Assembly (NCBI GenBank): GCA_021324635.1
Contig: JAJPIS010000107.1
Span: forward strand, 147,663 to 211,662
Length of the DNA stretch: 64,000 nucleotides
Source: Gemmatimonadota bacterium
Lineage (GTDB): Bacteria; Gemmatimonadota; Gemmatimonadetes; Gemmatimonadales; Gemmatimonadaceae
Direction of reading: 5' to 3'
Position numbers and translations under genes: made by a program. The notes under the pieces are model-generated. The model was not told the DNA's origin and searched no databases. It saw only the letters and a list, made by a program, of their open reading frames with translations. Shown piece after piece: positions 52,330 through 60,108 of this stretch (its first letter is position 1; the number at the start of each line of letters is the position of its first letter).

Positions 52330-54372
52330 TCAGCCGAAGTGCCAGCCCAGGATATTCCACTGGTTGAAGAAGAGACACACGATGACCGCGGCGGCGGCCA
52401 CGAGCGAGAAGTGCACCCGCCGCCCCACGGTCCAGTACCGGTGCCGCCAGACCTGCACGGCGGCGATGACGAGCAGCACGGTCAGCACGACGAAGATGAC
52501 CGGCAGGACGAGGGCCGCCTCGAGCGAGCCCGGGACACGCGAGAAGAGCGTCGAGGCGTTCACCGCGATCACGGCGCCGAGCACGATCCAGGTGAGGAAG
52601 TACCAGCCCGCGGTGACCGCGGCGAGCCAGCTCGCGCGCTTCGGTGCTCGCGTCATGGCGCGGAACTCCTGCCGGCGGTAGTAGAGGCCCGTCAGGACGG
52701 ACAGAAAGAGGAGGGTCGAGATCCCGAGCAGCGTATACCAGCGCGACGGGAGCTCCGCCCACGGCACCCGCTCGGTGCCCATGAACGGGAGCTCGCTCAC
52801 GGAGAGGCGGGTGACCTGCCCCGAGGCCGAATCCTCGTGGAAGGCAATCTGCTGGTGCCCATCGGTGCGCTGGAAGAGACCGGTCGCGATCGGCACGTAC
52901 TGCTCGGCGCTCGTCCCGAGACCGGTCACCAGCAGTCGCCCCTCCTTCGGGAGAAGCGAGACCCGAATCGGCGGCTCGGCGAGCAGCAGTGCCTTCTCGA
53001 TCTCGGTCGAGCTGTGGCGCGCGAATCTGTACGCGCCCGTGTACTTGGCCGCCGTCGTCGCGAAGTCGGCCGCTGGCGCCGGCGGCGGGGGATCGAGCGC
53101 CGTCTCCGGGAAGTACCGATCGAAGAAGGCACGCAACATGCCGGACCGGGCAGGATCGCCGCCATCGCCCACGTACGAGAGGAAGATCCCGACCTGCCGG
53201 TCCGGGATGATGAACATCGCCGTGTGGAAGTGCTCCGTGTCCCCCTCGTGCCCGATGAACCGCACCCCGTTCATCCGCTGCTCGTAGAAGCCGAGGTCCA
53301 TCGGCGGCAGGCGCGGATCGTTGGCGAACGCGGGGCGGTGCATGAGCTCCGCCGTCGCCGGTTTCAGGATCTGGGCGCTGCCGTACCGCCCGTCCTGAAG
53401 ATGAGCGATCATGAAGTGCGTCATGTCGAGCGCCGACGCCGACATCGAGCCCGCCGGCCGGAACCCACCGACGAACTCGAACGGCTTGGCGACGTAGTCG
53501 CCGTTCTCCCGCGCGTAGCCGGTCACCGCGTCGCCCCGCAGCGCCGGCGGGAGCGGCTCCTGGAAGGTGGCGTGGTGCATGTCGAGCGGGTCGAGGATGT
53601 GGTGCTGGATGTACTCGTTGAACGGCTCGCCGCTCGCTTGCTGGACGATGAGCCCGGCCAGCGCCGCACCATAGTTCGAGTAGGACGAGAGCGTGAGCGG
53701 CGGCCGCACACGCGCCGGCATGTGCCGCCTCAGCGTCTCGTCGATCGGTAGCACTCGACTCGAGTCTTCGATGATGAGGTACCCGAGTGCCCCGTCCTCG
53801 AACCCCGGCGAATGGGTCATCAGGCTCCGCAGGGTGACGGGCTGCGGGAACGTGGCCGGGATCTGAAGTCCCTTGAGGTAGTGGTTCACATCGGTGTCCA
53901 GGTCGAGCGTCCCCTGCTCGACGAGCTGCATCACCGCCGTCCAGGTGAAGAGCTTCGATGTGGAGCCGATGCGGAAGAGGCTCGTCGCCGGATCCACCGG
54001 CGTCCCGTGCGCGATGTTGGCGTGGCCGTAGCCCCGGGCATACAGCACGCGCCCGTTCTCGATCACGACCGCGACGGCCGCGGGGATGTGCAGCTCCTCG
54101 ATGTGCGCGCGCATGACGCCATCGATGAAGTCACCCAACGCCGCCGTATCCTCGAGGCGGTACGTCCCCGGTGCAACGGCCGGTGTCACTGGGGTCGGTG
54201 GGGCCCCGGGCTGCGCCGCCCGTGGCGCGGCCTGTGCCGGCTTCCCTTCGTTGTGGGCCTGCCCGCGGGCAGCGGGTGCACGCACCAGCCCGAGCGCCAG
54301 CGCGGCGGCCGTCCACGACCCGAGTCGTCGCGCGATGAGGAGGGAAACCGGCAGTCGTGCCGCTCGCACCAT
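52330..54372 (-). CDS. exported serine hydrolase (class C beta-lactamase fold) with C-terminal membrane domain
   Basis: 680 residues from the ATG at 54372 with GGAG 7 bases upstream. Signal peptide (~11-37, cleavage near 'AARGQA'). The beta-lactamase/D-peptidase domain (~75-440) has Ser137-Thr-Ser-Lys140 and Tyr231-Ser-Asn233, the SxxK and YxN catalytic motifs, then 'GFEDGALGYL'. A beta-rich linker (~455-560) and three or four C-terminal membrane spans (~572-675) follow. The family includes esterases, D-aminopeptidases and penicillin-binding proteins as well as beta-lactamases. The operator-like palindrome at 54431-54455 is 59 bases upstream. Confidence 0.88.
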   Translation of the reverse strand: MVRAARLPVSLLIARRLGSWTAAALALGLVRAPAARGQAHNEGKPAQAAPRAAQPGAPPTPVTPAVAPGTYRLEDTAALGDFIDGVMRAHIEELHIPAAVAVVIENGRVLYARGYGHANIAHGTPVDPATSLFRIGSTSKLFTWTAVMQLVEQGTLDLDTDVNHYLKGLQIPATFPQPVTLRSLMTHSPGFEDGALGYLIIEDSSRVLPIDETLRRHMPARVRPPLTLSSYSNYGAALAGLIVQQASGEPFNEYIQHHILDPLDMHHATFQEPLPPALRGDAVTGYARENGDYVAKPFEFVGGFRPAGSMSASALDMTHFMIAHLQDGRYGSAQILKPATAELMHRPAFANDPRLPPMDLGFYEQRMNGVRFIGHEGDTEHFHTAMFIIPDRQVGIFLSYVGDGGDPARSGMLRAFFDRYFPETALDPPPPAPAADFATTAAKYTGAYRFARHSSTEIEKALLLAEPPIRVSLLPKEGRLLVTGLGTSAEQYVPIATGLFQRTDGHQQIAFHEDSASGQVTRLSVSELPFMGTERVPWAELPSRWYTLLGISTLLFLSVLTGLYYRRQEFRAMTRAPKRASWLAAVTAGWYFLTWIVLGAVIAVNASTLFSRVPGSLEAALVLPVIFVVLTVLLVIAAVQVWRHRYWTVGRRVHFSLVAAAAVIVCLFFNQWNILGWHFG

Positions 54373-54430
54373 GGGTGTGCTCCCGAGGAGTGGGTCGCCG
54401 GCCGGGGCCGAACGCCAGCCAGCCGACCGA

Positions 54431-54455
54431 GTGGTATACGCTAACGGTATACCAC
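54431..54455. promoter_or_regulatory. GntR-type palindromic operator
   Basis: GTGGTATAC (54431-54439), 7-base spacer GCTAACG, GTATACCAC (54447-54455): perfect 9-base arms, each containing GGTATAC. It is 59 bases upstream of the serine hydrolase start and 120 bases downstream of the regulator gene's stop. Sites built on TGGTATACCA are typical of FCD-type GntR regulators. The regulator itself is encoded next door. Confidence 0.65.
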
Positions 54456-54574
54456 GCGGACGCAAGCACGGCCGAGGTCGACCGCCGGGCGCGAGCCGCG
54501 CGCGATGCGGGACGGCCCGTCCGCGGCGGATCCGCGCGGAGGTCAGCCCCGCGGGCGGGGCACGCACCCGGATC

Positions 54575-55423
54575 TCAGCGCCGCTCGCGACGCCCCCGGG
54601 CCAGCGCCCCGGGCCCCGCCGGCCCCGTCGAGCCGCCCGCCGCCACCGCTCCACTTGGACCGGTCAGCGCGCCCGCGCCCCAGCGCTGCCAACTGCCGCG
54701 CTCTCCGTCCTGGGCGATGATGCGCGCCAGCCGGGCGGCGGCGTTCCGCCAGTTCGTCTCGGCCGCCGCCTGGGCGCCGGCGGCGTCGCCGCGCGCGATG
54801 TGGGCGGCGATCACGGCGTGCTCCTTGACGGAGGTCGGCAGCTCGTCGAGTAGCACGCTCGTGTACAGCCGCGAATACCGCTCGCTCTGCGGCTTGATCG
54901 CCTGATGCAGCGCGAGCAACCGCGGCCCGACAATGCCCTCGACGTAGGTGCGGTGGAACTCGCGGTCCAGCTCGAAGTACCGGCTCGCGTCCCCAGCCCG
55001 CCGCCGCGACGACGCTGACAGCTCGCGATTGAGCGCCCGGAGCCGAGCGACGAGCGCCCGCCGCCGAGCCGGAGGCAGGAGCGCCGACGTCCGGGCGGCG
55101 AGCCCCTCGAGGTGCCCGACGATGGAGAACACCTCCTGGCCATCGTCGCGGGTGAGCGGCGCCACGATGAGCCGCCGCTCTCGACCCTGCCCGTAGGACG
55201 CGACAAACCCTTCCTGCTCGAGCCGGTGCAGCGCGCTCCGCACCGGCGTTCGGCTCAGTCCCAGGCGCTCGGCGACCGCACGCTCCGAGATCCGCGACCC
55301 CGGAGGGAACTGACCAGATATGATAACTCCGCGGAGCTCCTGGTACGCCCGCGACACGTGATCCAGGACGGTCGCAGGGGCCTCACGGGTCGCACGGGTC
55401 GCACGGGCGCTGGCGGTCGGCAC
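54575..55423 (-). CDS. GntR-family regulator, FCD subfamily
   Basis: 282 residues from the GTG at 55423, preceded by GGGGAG at 11 bases; the frame also opens at GTG 55444. Winged helix (~24-90): 'VSRAYQELRGVIISGQFPPG', 'RISERAVAERLGLSRTPVRS', 'ALHRLEQEGFV'. The FCD ligand domain (~95-240) has Asp153/His157 in 'ELDREFHRTYV' and His202/His208 in 'EHAVIAAHIARGD'. The usual last metal His position reads 'AAETNWRN', so the site may lack one ligand. The tail is Gly/Pro/Arg-rich. It probably represses the flanking hydrolase and SusC/SusD genes until an acid-type effector binds. Confidence 0.9.
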   Translation of the reverse strand: MPTASARATRATREAPATVLDHVSRAYQELRGVIISGQFPPGSRISERAVAERLGLSRTPVRSALHRLEQEGFVASYGQGRERRLIVAPLTRDDGQEVFSIVGHLEGLAARTSALLPPARRRALVARLRALNRELSASSRRRAGDASRYFELDREFHRTYVEGIVGPRLLALHQAIKPQSERYSRLYTSVLLDELPTSVKEHAVIAAHIARGDAAGAQAAAETNWRNAAARLARIIAQDGERGSWQRWGAGALTGPSGAVAAGGSTGPAGPGALARGRRERR

Positions 55424-55519
55424 GCCGCACCATACTCCCCACACGAAGGGCCCGCAAGACGCCGGCGCCGGCGGCCGTCCTCAACGTGGCACGGCGCGGA
55501 GCGCCGCGCTGGTGGACCA

Positions 55520-55548
55520 TTGTGGTATACCTCGAAACGCCGTATGTT
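55520..55548 (+). promoter_or_regulatory. putative SusC promoter with overlapping GGTATACC operator
   Basis: TTGTGG (55520-55525), 17-base spacer, TATGTT (55543-55548), a passable sigma-70-type promoter 39 bases before the SusC start. The palindrome GGTATACC (55524-55531) overlaps the -35 side. It shares GTGGTATAC with the operator at 54431-54455, so one regulator could control both directions. Confidence 0.5.
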
Positions 55549-55587
55549 CGGCCCCTGCCCAGCGTCTCCCACCACGCGGAGCTACAG

Positions 55588-58500
55588 ATGCGACCTACGG
55601 CCAGTCAGCGGGTGCCATGGAGCCCTCGGATCCTCGTCGCTCTCTTCACCGCCGGGACAGCGCTGCTCCACCCGCCGCCGACGGACGCGCAGAGCGCCGC
55701 GGGAGGGACCGGCGGGCGGATCACCGGCCGGGTGACGGACGCGCTCACCCGGCAGGGGGTCGCCGATGTGGCCGTCCAGATCACCGGCACCCGCCTCGGC
55801 GCCACGACCGATCAGGACGGACGCTATCGCATCACCAACGCCCCCCTCGGTGTGGATACGATCGTCGTCCGCCGGTTGGGCTACGTCGTTGTCCGCCAGG
55901 CGGTCACCGTGAGCGCCGACCAGCCGGCCACCGCCGATCTGGCGCTCCAACCGGCGGCCATGTCGCTCGATCAGGTGGTCGTGACGGGCACACCCGGGAC
56001 GCAGCAGCGACGAGAGATCGGCAACTCCGTGTCGACGATCGACGCCACCGAGCAGCTCTCCAAGTCGCAGGCCCCGGAGCTCGGCGATCTGCTCACCTCC
56101 CGCGCCCCGGGGGTCGACATCGCGCCGAGCACCGGACGACTCGGCGCGGGGCCGAACATCGAGATCCGCGGCGTCTCGAGCCTCGGACTCAGCAACACCC
56201 CGCTGCTCTACATCGACGGCGTGCGCGTCAGCAACCATGTCGGCGGCGGCCCCACATCGAACGCCGACAATGGCTTCGGGTCCCAGAACGCCGGCGTCGT
56301 CGGCCGGCTCAACGACATCAGCCCCGACGAGATCGAGAGCATCCAGATCATCAAGGGACCGGCCGCAGCCACCATCTACGGCACCGAGGCGGCGAACGGC
56401 GTCATCCAGATCATCACCAAGAAGGGCGCGGGCACCCAGCCGCGGTGGAACCTGCATCTCGAGAATGGCGCCATCTACTTCCGTGACCCGGAGGGGCGGC
56501 TGCCGACCAACTACGCGATGGACTCGACCCATACGGTCGTGCCGTTCAACGCGGTCAGAGCGATGGACGCCGCGGGGACACCGATCTTCAAGAACGGCCA
56601 GGCCCGCCATTACGATGGCGAGGTCTCGGGCGGCTTCGAGCACGCCACGTACTACGTCTCGTCCGCCTATCAGAACGACCTCGGGATCGAGCCGAACAAC
56701 TCGATCCGCCAGTTCTCCGGCCACGCGAACCTCAACCTCACCGCGAGCCCGCAACTCGACGTCGCCACCAGCCTCAACTACGTCCAGGGGATGTATCACC
56801 TGGGGGTGGATGTCGGGCTCTCGTCGATGCTCGGGGCCGAGTTTGCGCACCCGCTCGTCTTCTCGGTCCCCGGCGCCGACGGGTTCTATCCGAACGTGCC
56901 GCCCCAGGTCCCGCAGACGCTCTTCGACAACAGCGACGGGATCACGCGCTTCACCGGGAGCGTCACGCTCACCAACCGGCCCGCGAGCTGGCTCACGCAA
57001 CGCGTCATCGTGGGCCTCGACAACACCGGCGAGGACGGCAGAACGCTCGAGCGCTTCGCCCCGCCCGCGCTGGCGCCGTTCACGCTCGGAGACCCGACCG
57101 GACGCATCGGGCAGACGCTCACGAACACCACCGTCACCAGCGCCGACTACACGGCGACCGCCCGCGCCGCGCTCTCGTCCGCCTGGACCGCCTCGACCTC
57201 CCTGGGCGGCCAGTTCTACCGGACGGAGATCAATCAGAGCTTCCTGGGAGGGATCGGCTTCCCGGCACCCGCCGTGACGACGGTGTCCGGAACGGCGATC
57301 GCCCTCCCCTCGACGCAGGCCGACACCGTCAACACGACGATCGGCGGATACGGGCAGGAAGAGTTCGGGTTCAAGGATCGCCTCTTCCTCACCGGCGCCG
57401 TCCGGGTCGACAACAACAGCGCCTTCGGCAACCAGTTCAAGCTGATCGCCTACCCCAAGGCGAGCGCCGCCTGGGTGATCAGCGACGAGCCGTTCTGGCA
57501 CGTGTCGTTCATCGATCAGCTCAAGCTCCGAGCCGCCTTCGGGGAGTCGGGGCGCGCGCCGCTCGCGTTCACCGCGCTCCGCACCTACGTGCCCGTGCAG
57601 GGTCCCGGCGGGACCAACGCCTTCACGCCCGGCTCCTTCGGCAACCCCAACCTCAAGCCGGAGCTGGGGAAGGAGATCGAGGGCGGATTCGAGGGCGAAA
57701 TGTTCGGCCGGCTGACGCTCGACTTCACGTACTACAACAAGCACACGACCAACGAGCTCGTGGCCCAGAACGTCGGCCCCTCGAGTGGGTTCTTCGGGAC
57801 ACAGTTCCAGAACCTCGGACAGGTCAACAACGACGGTATCGAGCTCCAGGCCACCCTCCAGGTGTTGCGCAAGCCGAACGTCGCCTGGGACGTGAGTGGG
57901 ATGGTCAGCACGGCCCACAACACCGTCATCAGCCTGGGCGGCCTACCCTCGCTCGTCACGGCCTTCACGCAGGCGAATGTGGTCGGCTACCCCGTCGAGT
58001 CCTACTTCTCGCGCAAGGTGGTCTCCGCGACGGTCGACCCGGCGACGGGCGCGGTCTCGAACGTCCTCTGCTCCGGCGGCGCGGGCAAGGCGCCCGTCGA
58101 CTGTAGCATCGCGCCGTTCCTGTACGCCGGCTCGCCGACGCCCACGAGTATCGGGTCGATCGGCAACACGGTGACGCTGTTCAAGCGGCTTCGCCTGTAC
58201 GCGCTGGTGGACTGGAAGAGCGGCAACCGGCTCTTCAACTTCGTCGAGCAGGCTCGGTGTACGGGGATCATCGGCGCCGGTCTCTGCAACGTCGACTACC
58301 ACCCGCAGCACTATGCGCCGCAGTACGTGGCGGAGTCCACTCCCCTCGCCTTCGCCGAGCAGGCCGGGGACCAGTTCGTTCAGAACGCCTCGTTCGTGAA
58401 GTTCCGCGAGGTCTCGGCGACCTATTCCCTTCCCGATCACTGGCTGCGCGGGCTCCAACATCTGTCGGTGACGATCGCCGCCCGTGAGCTCGCGCTCTGG

Positions 58501-58620
58501 TCGTCCTACCGCGGCCCCGACCCCGAGGTGAACCTGAATCCCACCGGTCTCATGGCCCAGGATCAGGGCGTCATCCCGCCGCTGAGCCGCGTGACCGCCA
58601 CCATCAACATCGGCTTCTGA
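55588..58620 (+). CDS. SusC/RagA-type TonB-dependent outer-membrane transporter
   Basis: 1010 residues from the ATG at 55588 with GGAG 7 bases upstream. Signal peptide (~12-37). Carboxypeptidase-regulatory-like domain (~45-125: 'GRITGRVTDALTRQGVADVA', 'GARLG'-type strands, 'RRLGYVVVRQAVTVSAD'). A plug domain (~130-270) has 'VTGTPGTQQRREIGNSVSTI', 'NIEIRGVSSLGLSNTPLLYI' and 'GPAAATIYGTEAANGVIQII'. The barrel follows to the C-terminus, ending 'LSRVTATINIGF' with a terminal Phe, as usual for Bam substrates. It takes up a substrate with TonB energy and pairs with the SusD lipoprotein encoded 2 bases downstream. Confidence 0.95.
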   Translation: MRPTASQRVPWSPRILVALFTAGTALLHPPPTDAQSAAGGTGGRITGRVTDALTRQGVADVAVQITGTRLGATTDQDGRYRITNAPLGVDTIVVRRLGYVVVRQAVTVSADQPATADLALQPAAMSLDQVVVTGTPGTQQRREIGNSVSTIDATEQLSKSQAPELGDLLTSRAPGVDIAPSTGRLGAGPNIEIRGVSSLGLSNTPLLYIDGVRVSNHVGGGPTSNADNGFGSQNAGVVGRLNDISPDEIESIQIIKGPAAATIYGTEAANGVIQIITKKGAGTQPRWNLHLENGAIYFRDPEGRLPTNYAMDSTHTVVPFNAVRAMDAAGTPIFKNGQARHYDGEVSGGFEHATYYVSSAYQNDLGIEPNNSIRQFSGHANLNLTASPQLDVATSLNYVQGMYHLGVDVGLSSMLGAEFAHPLVFSVPGADGFYPNVPPQVPQTLFDNSDGITRFTGSVTLTNRPASWLTQRVIVGLDNTGEDGRTLERFAPPALAPFTLGDPTGRIGQTLTNTTVTSADYTATARAALSSAWTASTSLGGQFYRTEINQSFLGGIGFPAPAVTTVSGTAIALPSTQADTVNTTIGGYGQEEFGFKDRLFLTGAVRVDNNSAFGNQFKLIAYPKASAAWVISDEPFWHVSFIDQLKLRAAFGESGRAPLAFTALRTYVPVQGPGGTNAFTPGSFGNPNLKPELGKEIEGGFEGEMFGRLTLDFTYYNKHTTNELVAQNVGPSSGFFGTQFQNLGQVNNDGIELQATLQVLRKPNVAWDVSGMVSTAHNTVISLGGLPSLVTAFTQANVVGYPVESYFSRKVVSATVDPATGAVSNVLCSGGAGKAPVDCSIAPFLYAGSPTPTSIGSIGNTVTLFKRLRLYALVDWKSGNRLFNFVEQARCTGIIGAGLCNVDYHPQHYAPQYVAESTPLAFAEQAGDQFVQNASFVKFREVSATYSLPDHWLRGLQHLSVTIAARELALWSSYRGPDPEVNLNPTGLMAQDQGVIPPLSRVTATINIGF

Positions 58621-58622
58621 CC

Positions 58623-59993
58623 ATGCGACGCTCTTCGATGAAGGCCGCCGCTCCGTGGGGATACCGGAGGCGGGATACGCGCGTGCAGGCCGCGCCGGTG
58701 CCGCGGGGCGGTCGGTGGATGCGGGCGGTCCTCTGGACCCAGGTCGTCTTCGCAGCACCGGTGGCGATGCTCGCCTGCAAGGGCATCACGAGCCTCCAGC
58801 AGTCGAACCCGGACCAGCTCGCGGCGTCCGCGGTGTATCTCCCCGGCAACGCCCAACTGATCGTCAACAGCTCGCGGGGCGACTTCGAGTGCGCCTACAA
58901 CGAGTATATCGTCTCGAGCGGCACGTTCATGGACGAGCTGGCCGCCGCCATCTCCAACACCATCAACTTCGATCTCGACCGCCGCACACTGACGAGCGGC
59001 GAGAATTACGGGACCAGCACCTGTACCGACCAGCAGTACGCCGCGGTCTACACGCCGCTGTCGGTCGCCCGGGCGACGAACGACACGGCCGTCGGACACC
59101 TCGAGCGGTGGACGGACGCCCAGGTCCCGAACCGGAGCGCCCTCATCGGCGTGGCGTCGACGTACGCCGGCTATAGCCTCGTGCTCCTCGGCGAGGGCAT
59201 GTGCACGGCCGCCATCAACCTCGGGCCCGAGCTCACGGACGCCCAGATCTTCGCCCAAGCCAAGAGCCGCTTCGATACCGCGGTCGCGGCCGCGACGCGC
59301 GCCGGCGACACGACCACGCTCCGGCTGGCGCTGCTCGGTCGCGCCCGGACGGAACTCGACCTCGGCAACTCCAGCGCGGCCGCACTGGACGCGGGCCGGA
59401 TCCCGCCGGGCTTCGAGGTCGACATCCAGCACGACCCGACGCAAACGCGCCGGCAGAATCTGGTCTTCATCCAGACGCAGCTCAATCAGTACGCGTCCGT
59501 GGATACGTCGATCCAGAACCTGTTCGCGGCCACCAATGACCCACGCATCGCCGTGACCTCGACGGGGCAGCTCGGCAGCGACGGCCATACGATGATCGTG
59601 TTCCCGAACAAGGACGCGACGGTCACCGCGCCCCAAGCGGTGGCCAAGTACTCGGAGGCGCAGCTCATCATCGCCGAGAACGACGTCAACACCGGCGACC
59701 TGAACGGGGCCATTGCCATCATCAACACGCTGCAGGCGGCGAACGGCCAGCCGGCGTTCAATCCCGCTCCCGCGACCAAGGCCAACGTGATGGCGGAGAT
59801 CGTGGACCAGCGCCGACGTGAGTTCTTCCTCGAGGGGCACCGCCTCGGCGACATCCGTCGCTACGGCCTCCCCCTCGCCCCCGCCACCGGCGCGCCGTAC
59901 GTCAACGGCGGCGTGTACGGCAACGAGTCCTGCTTCCCGCTCCCCGACGTCGAGCGTATCAACAATCCCAACGTCGGAGGGAAGTCGCGCTAG
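58623..59993 (+). CDS. SusD/RagB-like substrate-binding lipoprotein
   Basis: 456 residues from the ATG at 58623, 2 bases after SusC. After a ~33-residue polar head comes a hydrophobic segment ending 'APVAMLACKG', a lipobox Cys. Internal starts such as ATG 58716 would put the signal peptide at the N-terminus and may be the true one. The helical SusD fold (TPR-like helices at ~100-270) ends with 'EIVDQRRREFFLEGHRLGDI' and the C-terminal hallmark 'ESCFPLPDVERINNPN'. It forms the lid over the SusC channel. It is shorter than typical SusD proteins (500-550). Confidence 0.93.
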   Translation: MRRSSMKAAAPWGYRRRDTRVQAAPVPRGGRWMRAVLWTQVVFAAPVAMLACKGITSLQQSNPDQLAASAVYLPGNAQLIVNSSRGDFECAYNEYIVSSGTFMDELAAAISNTINFDLDRRTLTSGENYGTSTCTDQQYAAVYTPLSVARATNDTAVGHLERWTDAQVPNRSALIGVASTYAGYSLVLLGEGMCTAAINLGPELTDAQIFAQAKSRFDTAVAAATRAGDTTTLRLALLGRARTELDLGNSSAAALDAGRIPPGFEVDIQHDPTQTRRQNLVFIQTQLNQYASVDTSIQNLFAATNDPRIAVTSTGQLGSDGHTMIVFPNKDATVTAPQAVAKYSEAQLIIAENDVNTGDLNGAIAIINTLQAANGQPAFNPAPATKANVMAEIVDQRRREFFLEGHRLGDIRRYGLPLAPATGAPYVNGGVYGNESCFPLPDVERINNPNVGGKSR

Positions 59994-60003
59994 ATCGCTC
60001 GAC

Positions 60004-60029
60004 ACGCCCAGCCGCTACCTGCTGGGCGT
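60004..60029. terminator. hairpin after SusD gene
   Basis: ACGCCCAGC / GCTGGGCGT, 9-base arms with an 8-base loop, 11 bases after the SusD stop. No T tract. It may reduce read-through into the downstream hydrolase gene rather than stop it fully. Confidence 0.6.
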
Positions 60030-60108
60030 CCCGGATGCGCCGGCTCGGCGATGACATGAAGCTCCGCCACGACGTGCGGGCCACCCTTTCTCTGTCGACA
60101 GCGGACCA

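Noticed and set aside
52330..54372. Antibiotic-resistance beta-lactamase
   Set aside because: The SxxK/YxN motifs are shared by esterases and D-peptidases. Length, C-terminal membrane domain and gene context do not support a dedicated resistance enzyme.
55582..57918. Leftward 778-codon frame antisense to SusC
   Set aside because: Same shadow effect. SusC has plug, barrel and signal peptide.
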